Shown here: positions 25,485-32,193 of the stretch, in pieces
Position numbering within the stretch: the stretch's first letter is position 1
Layout of the letters: each line of letters starts with the position of its first letter
Origin: Micromonospora yasonensis
GTDB lineage: Bacteria > Actinomycetota > Actinomycetes > Mycobacteriales > Micromonosporaceae
Direction: 5' to 3'
Assembly: GCF_026013475.1 (NCBI RefSeq)
Contig: NZ_JAPDPH010000040.1
Location: forward strand, 1 to 42,906
DNA: 42,906 bases
Translations under genes and position numbers: made by a program
Notes under the pieces: generated by a model
Told to the model about the DNA's origin: nothing
The model's database searches: none
The model's input: the letters and a program-made list of their open reading frames with translations, nothing else

Positions 25485-28400
25485 TCGTTCTTCTCCTGCC
25501 CGTCGTCGTCGGCCCGGTTGAGCCGCTGGCTGATCACCTGGGTCACCCCGCTGCGCATCGTCACGCCGTAGAGCGCGTCGGCGATCTCCATGGTCCGCTT
25601 CTGGTGGGTGATCACGATGAGCTGGCTCTTCTCCCGGAGCTGCGCCAGCAGCGTGATCAGGCGACCCAGGTTGACGTCGTCGAGAGCCGCCTCCACCTCG
25701 TCCATGATGTAGAACGGGCTGGGTCGCGCGCGGAAGATCGCCACCAGCATGGCCACCGCGGTCAGCGACCGCTCGCCGCCGGAGAGCAGGGAGAGCCGCT
25801 TGATCTTCTTGCCCGGCGGCCGGGCCTCCACCTCGACGCCGGTGGTCAGCAGGTCCTCCGGATCGGTGAGCACCAGGCGGCCCTCGCCGCCGGGGAAGAG
25901 CACGGTGAAGACCTGCTCGAACTCCCGGGCGGTGTCCTCGAAGGCGCTGGCGAAGACCTCCAGGATCCGGTCGTCCACGTCCTTGACCACGGTGAGCAGG
26001 TCCCGGCGGGTGGCCTTGAGGTCCTCCAGCTGCTCGGAGAGGAACTTGTAGCGCTCCTCCAGCGCGGCGAACTCCTCCAGGGCCAGCGGGTTGACCTTGC
26101 CGAGCAGGGCCAGTTCCCGTTCCGCCTTGGCGGCCCGCTTCTCCTGCACCGGGCGCTCGTAGCGGACCGGCTCGGGCACCGGCAGGCCGTCCTTCTCGGC
26201 GGCCGCGACGTCCGCCTGGGTGGGCGGGACGAGCTGGTCCGGGCCGTACTCGGCGACCAGCGTCTCGACGTCCAGGCCGAAGTCCTCGGCGGCCTTGGCC
26301 TCCAGCTGCTCGATGCGCAGCCGCTGCTCGGCGCGGGCCACCTCGTCCCGGTGCACCTGGCTGGTCAACCGCTCCAGCTCGGCCCCGAGCCGCTTGGCCG
26401 CGCCGCGTACCTCGGACAGCTCGGCCTCGCGGGCGGCGCGCTCGCGGGCGACCTCGTCGCGGTGCTCCTCGGCCCGCGCGATCGAGACGCCGAGCCGGGT
26501 CAGTGCCTCGCGGGCACCGCCGACCACGGCCCGGGCGATCTCCGCGCCACGGGTCCGGGCCGCGCGCCGGGCGGCGGCGCGCTCCCGCGCGGCCCGCTCG
26601 GCGTTGGCCTGGCGGGCGAGGGAGTCGGCCCGGCCGGCGATCGAGGAGACCCGCTCCTCGGCGGTACGCACCGCAAGCCGGACCTCCATCTCGTTCTGCC
26701 GGGCCGGCGGGACCATCGCGGCGAGCTGGTCGCGTTCCTCGGTGGACGGTTCGGCGTCGAGCGGGGTGGCCTCGGCCAGCCGCAGCCGCTCCTCCAGCTC
26801 GGCGAGGGCCTGCAGGTCACGTTCCCGGGCCGCCTCGGCGCGGGCCCGGGACTCGCCGAGCCGGTCGGTCTCCGCCTTGGCCGAGCGGGCGGCCGCGCCC
26901 AGCTCGGCCAGCCGCCGGGCGGCGGCGTTGCGGTGGCTCTCCGCCTCCCGCTTGGCGGCGGCGGCGTGCTGTACGGCCTCCTTCGCGGCGGCCACCTCGG
27001 CCCGCGCCTCGACCAGTTGCTCGCGCAGTTCCGCGCTGGTCCGCTCGGCGGCGGTCCGGTTGACCCGGGCCTCCTCGACGGCCGCCTGCACCTCGATGAA
27101 GCTGGGCGCCTTGGCCGAGCCGCCGGCCGCCGCGTACGCCCCGACCACGTCGCCGTCCGGGGTGACCGCGCGCAGCTCCGGGTTGCCGGCGACCAGCTCG
27201 GCCGCGGCCCCGAGATCGTCCACCAGGACCACGTCGCGCAGTGCCCGGTAGACGGCCGGGCGGATCTCGGTGGAGCACTCCACCAGGTCGGGCGCCCAGC
27301 GGGCGCCGTCGGGCAGCTTCGGGCGCAGCGCGTCGGCCGGACCGTCCATGCCGGGCCCGGCGGGGCTGCCGACGAGCAGGCCGGCTCGGCCCGCGTCGGA
27401 GATCTTCAGCAACCGCATCGCCTCGACGGCCTCGTCCACGCCGCTGACCGCGACCGCGTCGGCGAGCCCGCCGAGCGCGGCCGCGAGCGCCGCCTCGTTG
27501 CCGGGCGCGACGGTGAGCAGCCCGGAGAGGCTGCCGAGCAGGCCGGGCACCTGGTCGGCCCGGGCCAGCAGCGCCCCGGCGCCGTCCTTGCGGCGCAGAC
27601 CGAGGGCGAGCGCCTCCTCGCGGGCCTTCCAGGTGGCGGCGTCCTTCTCGGTGGCGCGTTCGGCGTCGGAGAGGCTGCGCACGGCCGCCTGTGCCTGCTC
27701 CTGGACGGCGACGGCCTCGGCGTGCCGCGCGTCCAGGTCGGCGTTGTCCCGGTCCGCCTCGGTGGACTGCTCGGCGACCGCGTCGAGGTCCGCCTGGGCC
27801 TTCTCGGCGCGGGCGAGCGCGTCGGCATGCGCGGCGGCGAGCCGTTCGATCTCCTCGCCGGCGCTGGTGGTCCGGGCCCGGGCGGAGTTGACCTGGCCGG
27901 TGAGCCGGGCCAGCCCCTCGCGCCGGTCGGCGATGGCCTTGGCGGCGGCGACCAGTTCCCGCTCGGCGGCGGCGAGCTGCCGTTCCAGCTCCTGCCGGTG
28001 CTCCACCGCCTCGGCGAGCCGGATCTGGTCCTCGGTGAGCGCCGCGCGCAGTTCCTCCTCCTGCTCGCGGACCCGCTGCGATTCCGCCTCGAGCTGGTCG
28101 GGGTCGCGGCCGGGGCGCTCGTCGTCGGGGGTGGCGCTGAGGTGGCGCAGCCGCTCCCGGGCGAGCTGCTCGATGGAGCGGAACCGCTCCTGGAGCGCGG
28201 AGAGCTTGTACCAGGTGTCCTGTGCGGCGGCGAGCAGCGGGGCGTCCTCGGCGAGGGCCGCTTCCAGCTCGCCGAGGCGGGCCTGCACCTCGGTGTGTTC
28301 CGCCTCGATCTGCTCGCGCCGCTCGCGCACCGCGGTCTCGTCGGCGATCTCCCTGTCCAGGGTGGTACGCAGGGTGTGCAGGTCGTCGGCGAGCAGCCGT

Positions 28401-29080
28401 AGCCGGGCGTCGCGCAGGTTGGCCTGGATGGCGGCGGCGCGCCGGGCCACCTCGGCCTGCCGGCCCAGCGGCTTGAGCTGGCGGCGCAGCTCGGCGGTGA
28501 GGTCGGTGAGCCGGTTGAGGTTGGTCTGCATCGCGTCGAGCTTCCGCAGCGCCTTCTCCTTGCGCTTGCGGTGCTTGAGGACGCCGGCGGCCTCCTCGAT
28601 GAACGCCCGCCGGTCCTCCGGCTTGGCGTGCAGCATCCCGTCGAGCCGGCCCTGCCCGACGATGATGTGCATCTCCCGCCCGATGCCGGAGTCCGAGAGC
28701 AGCTCCTGGATGTCGAGCAGGCGGCAGGAGTCGCCGTTGATCTCGTACTCGCTCTCGCCGGAGCGGAACATCCGGCGGGTGATGGAGACCTCGGTGTACT
28801 CGATCGGCAGCGCGCCGTCGGTGTTGTCGATGGTGAGGGTGACCTCGGCCCGGCCGAGCGGTGCCCGCCCCGCGGTGCCGGCGAAGATGACGTCCTCCAT
28901 CTTGCCGCCGCGCAGGGCCTTGGCGCCCTGCTCGCCGAGCACCCAGGCGATGGCGTCGACGACGTTGGACTTGCCGGAGCCGTTCGGGCCGACCACGCAG
29001 GTGATCCCGGGCTCCAGCTTCAGCGTCGTCGCGGAGGCGAAGGACTTGAAGCCCTTTACCGTCAGGCTCTTGAGATGCAC
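25481..29080 (-). CDS. smc: Chromosome segregation protein SMC
   Basis: 1199 residues from GTG at 29080 (VHLKSLTVKGFKSFASATTL), the full SMC length. Walker A is GPNGSGKSN (31-39). Long coiled coils at about 165-500 and 680-1000 flank a hinge around 500-680, with Gly-rich turns. The signature is LSGGERSLTAVAML (from about 1099), and Walker B is FYIMDEVEAALDD (D1127-E1128 region). SMC with ScpA/ScpB condenses and aligns sister origins; scpA/scpB are not in this window. The HAD gene overlaps the 3' end by 4 bases. Its promoter must lie in 29081-29325. Confidence 0.97.
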   Translation of the reverse strand: MHLKSLTVKGFKSFASATTLKLEPGITCVVGPNGSGKSNVVDAIAWVLGEQGAKALRGGKMEDVIFAGTAGRAPLGRAEVTLTIDNTDGALPIEYTEVSITRRMFRSGESEYEINGDSCRLLDIQELLSDSGIGREMHIIVGQGRLDGMLHAKPEDRRAFIEEAAGVLKHRKRKEKALRKLDAMQTNLNRLTDLTAELRRQLKPLGRQAEVARRAAAIQANLRDARLRLLADDLHTLRTTLDREIADETAVRERREQIEAEHTEVQARLGELEAALAEDAPLLAAAQDTWYKLSALQERFRSIEQLARERLRHLSATPDDERPGRDPDQLEAESQRVREQEEELRAALTEDQIRLAEAVEHRQELERQLAAAERELVAAAKAIADRREGLARLTGQVNSARARTTSAGEEIERLAAAHADALARAEKAQADLDAVAEQSTEADRDNADLDARHAEAVAVQEQAQAAVRSLSDAERATEKDAATWKAREEALALGLRRKDGAGALLARADQVPGLLGSLSGLLTVAPGNEAALAAALGGLADAVAVSGVDEAVEAMRLLKISDAGRAGLLVGSPAGPGMDGPADALRPKLPDGARWAPDLVECSTEIRPAVYRALRDVVLVDDLGAAAELVAGNPELRAVTPDGDVVGAYAAAGGSAKAPSFIEVQAAVEEARVNRTAAERTSAELREQLVEARAEVAAAKEAVQHAAAAKREAESHRNAAARRLAELGAAARSAKAETDRLGESRARAEAARERDLQALAELEERLRLAEATPLDAEPSTEERDQLAAMVPPARQNEMEVRLAVRTAEERVSSIAGRADSLARQANAERAARERAAARRAARTRGAEIARAVVGGAREALTRLGVSIARAEEHRDEVARERAAREAELSEVRGAAKRLGAELERLTSQVHRDEVARAEQRLRIEQLEAKAAEDFGLDVETLVAEYGPDQLVPPTQADVAAAEKDGLPVPEPVRYERPVQEKRAAKAERELALLGKVNPLALEEFAALEERYKFLSEQLEDLKATRRDLLTVVKDVDDRILEVFASAFEDTAREFEQVFTVLFPGGEGRLVLTDPEDLLTTGVEVEARPPGKKIKRLSLLSGGERSLTAVAMLVAIFRARPSPFYIMDEVEAALDDVNLGRLITLLAQLREKSQLIVITHQKRTMEIADALYGVTMRSGVTQVISQRLNRADDDGQEKNE

Positions 29081-29394
29081 CTTCTCGATCCTCGTCCGGT
29101 GGCCGCCGTACCGTCGCCGGCTCCGGGGACCTGGTGAACTCGCAGACTAACCCGTGGTCGGGAACACCCTGGTACGCGACCCACCCCGCGCCGGGAGTGT
29201 CCGGTTTTCCCGCCGGCACGGTCGCCGGGCCGGAAAGCGCAAGATCATAATTGCCGGCGTGCAATTCCGCCACGGTCACCAAGATCGCAAGAGCGACCCG
29301 AAACAAAATGGCTGCGCACAAAGCTGCGCGCCGGCACTGCGGTGTCGGCGCGCTTTTTCGTGTGGTGCTATTCAGTTTTCCCGAGGACCGGAGA
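29081..29394. other. Intergenic region upstream of smc
   Basis: About 314 bases with no gene I can support. AT content rises near 29240-29320, with a small inverted repeat AATTGC/GCAATT (29249-29254, 29261-29266). The smc promoter should lie here; a TTAGTCT hexamer on the minus strand (near 29146-29152) is a weak -10 candidate. The left part is bounded by the hairpin at 29326-29358. Short frames across this stretch show no family features. Confidence 0.4.
29326..29358 (-). terminator. Hairpin downstream of the small coiled-coil gene
   Basis: Arms GCGCGCCGGCAC (29326-29337) and GTGTCGGCGCGC (29342-29353) pair over 12 positions with one wobble around a short loop. AAAGC before and TTTTT after the arms extend the stem. 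On the plus strand a five-T tract follows, and on the minus strand AGCTTTG, so it can act in both directions. It lies 37 bases past the minus-strand gene ending at 29395. Confidence 0.75.
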
Positions 29395-29589
29395 TCAGGT
29401 CAGCGCGGGCTCGGCCAGTCGGAGGAGGTCGTCAGCCTCCGCCGCTGCCGCAGCCAGCCGATCATTGTCGGCGCGCAGACGCGTGATCTCGAACTCCAGT
29501 GCCTGGACCCTGGCACGCAGTCGGGTGACCTCGTCGAGCAGACGCCGGTCGGGCGCTGCACCTACGTGGCCGTAGAGGGCCTTCGCCAT
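29395..29589 (-). CDS. Small coiled-coil protein of unknown function
   Basis: 64 residues from ATG at 29589, with AAGGAG five bases upstream. The sequence MAKALYGHVGAAPDRRLLDE leads into a heptad-rich helix (VTRLRARVQALEFEITRLRA, then DNDRLAAAAAEADDLLRL). The whole protein after residue 15 looks like a parallel coiled coil. I recall similar MAKAL(Y/L)G... coiled-coil peptides in other actinomycetes, but no function. It has a good promoter candidate at 29702-29731 and a hairpin terminator, so it is a stand-alone gene. Confidence 0.8.
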   Translation of the reverse strand: MAKALYGHVGAAPDRRLLDEVTRLRARVQALEFEITRLRADNDRLAAAAAEADDLLRLAEPALT

Positions 29590-29701
29590 GCTGACTCCTT
29601 GATATGCGCTGCCGGAAAGGCCGGCCAACGCGCGCCCATTGGTTCGCGGCTGTCCACCCGGCGAAATCCGGGCATGACTGGGCGCGACTGGCGACACCTA
29701 T

Positions 29702-29731
29702 ATATTGAGCCGAACCCCCCTCCTTCGTCAA
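29702..29731 (-). promoter_or_regulatory. Promoter candidate for the coiled-coil gene
   Basis: On the minus strand TTGACG (complement of 29726-29731) is an excellent -35. An 18-base spacer leads to CAATAT (complement of 29702-29707), overlapping the AT-rich CAATATATAGG. The start codon at 29589 is about 105 bases downstream, leaving a long 5' leader. Confidence 0.5.
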
Positions 29732-29895
29732 GTTCACACAGGCCGTAGATCATCTCTGCGTCGGCCTGTCCACTTGCCGGGGGGGCTGCCGTGAGGCGCG
29801 GACACGCTCTGTCCGGACAACTTAACTGTACGCCCGGAAATGCGTGAACGCCTCACCCTCGGTGTCGGGTTCCCCTTAACTCTCTCTTAGCCGGG

Positions 29896-29925
29896 TTGCC
29901 GCAGTTCAGGGCGCACCCGTAGCGT
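29896..29925 (+). promoter_or_regulatory. Promoter candidate for the CAP-domain gene
   Basis: TTGCCG (29896-29901), an 18-base spacer, and TAGCGT (29920-29925) match actinobacterial vegetative promoters. The expected start near 29932 gives a ~31-base leader with GGAGGGG six bases before the GTG at 29963. Confidence 0.55.
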
Positions 29926-29962
29926 CAGCCCGGCCCGTAACCGACCCGTGGAGGGGACAGGC

Positions 29963-31069
29963 GTGTACCGCTGGACCGACCCGAGCGAACCGGATGGCGT
30001 CCCCCGATCTCCCGGGCCGCCGGCCGACGAGGGACCGGCCTGGCTCACCGACCGGCCCGAGCCGCGGTCGTCCTACCTGTTCGGCGACGAACCGGAGCAG
30101 CCGGGACCGGACTGGGCCGACGCCCCGACCGGCGTCTGGCGGGCCGACGCCCCGCCGGGCGACCGGAGCGCGTACCTCACTCCGATGGACGACCGGACCG
30201 GGTACGTCCCAGCCATCGACCACACCGCCGCGTACCCGCCGTTCGACCCGTACGAGCGGGGCATCGGGGAGTCGCCGCCCGCCGCCTGGCGTCCGGCCGC
30301 CGACGGACCGGCCGAGCCGGCCGGCCGGCACCGGCAGAAGCGGCGCCTCCGGCGTCCCCTGGTGATCGGTGGGGCCGCCGCCGCGGCGACCCTCGTGGTG
30401 AGTCTCGGAGTGGGTACCTTGATGCTGCCCCGCAGCGACGAGCAGACCGAGCCGACCCCGGCCGACGGCGCGATCGCCGCAGCCCCGGCCGTGCCCGGCG
30501 GCATCGATGCCGCCCCCGGTGACGCCCTCGCCGCGCCCTCCCCCAGCACCGCGCCGAGCAGCCTCCGGCCGAGCCCCACCCGGACCGCCACCCCGAAGCC
30601 GAGCCGGACCACCGCCCCGTCCCGGCAACTGCAGCGCAGCTCCGCGCCGAGCAGCACCGCCACCCGGACCGCCACGACGACCGGGATCACCGCCGAACTC
30701 CAGCAGGTCGTCGACCTGGTCAACAAGGAGCGGGCCAAGGCCGGCTGCAAGGCGCTGACCGTCGACGACAAGCTGATGCTGGCCGCCCAGCGGCACAGCC
30801 AGGACCAGGCCGACCACAAGACCATGTCGCACGACGGCAGCGACGGCAGCGACGTCGGCGACCGCCTCGACCGGGTCGGCTACGCCTGGCGGGCGTACGG
30901 CGAGAACGTGGCCTGGAACCAGCAGACACCGGCCGCCGTCATGGACGCCTGGATGAACAGCCCGGGCCACCGGGCGAACATCCTGAACTGCTCGTTCACC
31001 GAGATCGGCGTCGGCGTGGCGCGGAGCAACGGGCCGTACTGGACCCAGGACTTCGGCACCCCGCGCTGA
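29963..31069 (+). CDS. CAP/SCP-domain protein with cytoplasmic tail and membrane anchor
   Basis: 368 residues from GTG at 29963 (strong GGAGGGG upstream). Residues 1-132 are disordered, acidic and Pro/Tyr-rich and end in a basic HRQKRRLRR stop-transfer patch. A membrane helix at 133-155 follows, then a Thr/Ser/Pro-rich spacer (156-243) and a C-terminal CAP domain (244-366). The CAP core has LVNKERAKAGC, AAQRHSQDQADHKTMSHDGS, YGENVAW and MNSPGHRANILN, with conserved His290, Glu314 and His336 and probable disulphide C262-C343. CAP proteins in bacteria are extracellular and are linked to lipid binding or peptidase-like activity. The topology implies an exposed CAP domain outside. The GH114-like gene follows after 151 bases. 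Confidence 0.88.
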   Translation: MYRWTDPSEPDGVPRSPGPPADEGPAWLTDRPEPRSSYLFGDEPEQPGPDWADAPTGVWRADAPPGDRSAYLTPMDDRTGYVPAIDHTAAYPPFDPYERGIGESPPAAWRPAADGPAEPAGRHRQKRRLRRPLVIGGAAAAATLVVSLGVGTLMLPRSDEQTEPTPADGAIAAAPAVPGGIDAAPGDALAAPSPSTAPSSLRPSPTRTATPKPSRTTAPSRQLQRSSAPSSTATRTATTTGITAELQQVVDLVNKERAKAGCKALTVDDKLMLAAQRHSQDQADHKTMSHDGSDGSDVGDRLDRVGYAWRAYGENVAWNQQTPAAVMDAWMNSPGHRANILNCSFTEIGVGVARSNGPYWTQDFGTPR

Positions 31070-31220
31070 GTTCCCGCGTCGTGACCGGACCCGCGCTCGT
31101 TTCACCGGGTGAGGTACGCCCGCTCCGCCCGGCGGGTGCCGGCCCGGGGCCGGCGTGCCGGGCCGCTCGGCGTACCGGTCAGGGGGCGGCAGGGAGCCGC
31201 CCGCGACCCGGGAGTTGCCG

Positions 31221-32090
31221 ATGCGGATCCGGCGGGCGTGGGCCGTGCCGCTCCCCCGGCCGGCCCACGCCCGCCGACGTGGGGCGGGCCGGGGCCTGGC
31301 GGTTCTGCTGAGCGTGCTCCTGCTCGGCCCGCTGCCCGGTTGCCGGGAGCAGCTCGTCCCGCCCGGGGCACCGACCCCGTGGCCGACCGCGTTGGCCCGG
31401 CAGTGGCAGTGGCAGTGGCAGCTGACCGGCCCGCTGGACGTCACCGCCGACGCGGACGTCTTCCTGCTCGACCCGGTCCGCACCACCTCCACCGAGGCCG
31501 CCGCGCTGCGGTCCCGGGACCGCCGACTGATCTGCCAGGTGCGCATCGGGTCGTACGCGGCCACCGACCCGGACGTCGACCGGTTCCCGACGGACGTGCG
31601 GGGCGCACCGGTGACCGTCGGGTCGGGCCGCAACTGGCTCGACGTACGCCGGTGGGACGCGATCGCGCCGGTGCTCGCCGATAGGTTCCGGCTCTGCCGT
31701 GGCAAGGGCTTCGGCGGAGTGGCGCTCGACGACGCCGACGCCTACCTGCACCACTCCGGTTTCCCGCTGGGCTTCGACGACCAACTGCTGTTCAACCGGC
31801 GGGCGGCGAAGCTCGCCCGGTCCCTGGACCTCTCCCCCGGGCTGGTCGACGACGTGCCACAGGTGGCCGCGCTGGCGCCCGACTTCGACTTCGCGGTCAA
31901 CCAGGAGTGCGTCCGCCGCCGGGAGTGCGCCAAGCTGCTGCCCTTCGCCGACGCGCACAAGCCGGTCTTCCACGTGGAGTACACCGGCGATCCGGCCGCC
32001 TTCTGCGTCACCACGGTCGGCTACGGCTTCGCCTCGATGCTCAAGGACCGCACCCTCGACGCCTGGCGCGAAACCTGCCCCCGCCCCTGA
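31221..32090 (+). CDS. GH114-like (endo-alpha-1,4-polygalactosaminidase family) lipoprotein
   Basis: 289 residues from ATG at 31221 with GGGAG upstream. The Arg-rich N-terminus, hydrophobic stretch (GLAVLLSVLLLGP) and lipobox LPGC (Cys41) mark an exported lipoprotein. The catalytic-type domain shows the GH114 pattern: WQWQLTGPLDV, DVFLLDP, ICQVRIGSY, WLDVRRWDAI, GFGGVALDDADAYLHHSGFP, DFDFAVNQECVRRREC, FHVEYTGD and a C-terminal Lys-Asp-Arg-x-LDAWRETC. Family members cleave galactosaminogalactan-type polymers or are uncharacterised. The acidic residues in ALDDADAY are likely catalytic. It is convergent with the MMPL gene, with a strong terminator between. Confidence 0.82.
   Translation: MRIRRAWAVPLPRPAHARRRGAGRGLAVLLSVLLLGPLPGCREQLVPPGAPTPWPTALARQWQWQWQLTGPLDVTADADVFLLDPVRTTSTEAAALRSRDRRLICQVRIGSYAATDPDVDRFPTDVRGAPVTVGSGRNWLDVRRWDAIAPVLADRFRLCRGKGFGGVALDDADAYLHHSGFPLGFDDQLLFNRRAAKLARSLDLSPGLVDDVPQVAALAPDFDFAVNQECVRRRECAKLLPFADAHKPVFHVEYTGDPAAFCVTTVGYGFASMLKDRTLDAWRETCPRP
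31401..31421 (+). repeat. Hexanucleotide tandem repeat CAGTGG inside the GH114-like gene
   Basis: Three perfect copies of CAGTGG plus CAG encode alternating Gln and Trp (QWQWQWQ, residues 61-67). The family normally has a single W-x-W-Q motif here, so this is a local expansion likely to vary in copy number. Confidence 0.8.
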
Positions 32091-32142
32091 ACCCGACGTC
32101 ACCGTCCGTGACGCCCCTGGGCGGCAGACCGTCCGTGAATGC

Positions 32143-32177
32143 GCAGGGCCGGACCGCGCGTGGCGGTCCGGCCCTGC
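32143..32177. terminator. Bidirectional terminator between GH114-like and MMPL genes
   Basis: Perfect 15-base arms GCAGGGCCGGACCGC (32143-32157) and the complement at 32163-32177 around a 5-base loop. It sits between convergent genes ending at 32090 (+) and 32194 (-), so it can stop both transcripts. There is no long T tract, as usual in GC-rich actinomycetes. Confidence 0.9.
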
Positions 32178-32193
32178 GGTGGGGTCGGCTGGG

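Larger units (their letters stand above)
29590..29962. other. Divergent intergenic region between coiled-coil and CAP genes
   Basis: 373 bases without a gene, holding two opposed promoter candidates (minus 29702-29731, plus 29896-29925). Between them is an inverted repeat ACAGGCCG/CGGCCTGT (29738-29745 and 29762-29769) that lies just upstream of the minus-strand -35, where an operator could sit. It includes the AT-rich stretch CTATATATTG, unusual for this genome. Confidence 0.6.

Noticed and set aside
25604..28402. Long plus-strand open frame (over 900 codons) antisense to smc
   Set aside because: Composed of low-complexity Gly/Leu/Arg/Asp runs without domains, and the opposite strand encodes a textbook SMC; an artefact of high GC at third positions.
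29155..29358. Small RNA ending in the hairpin with T5 on the plus strand
   Set aside because: No plus-strand promoter is seen, and the hairpin is symmetrical with an A tract on the other side, so it is better explained as the terminator of the minus-strand coiled-coil gene.
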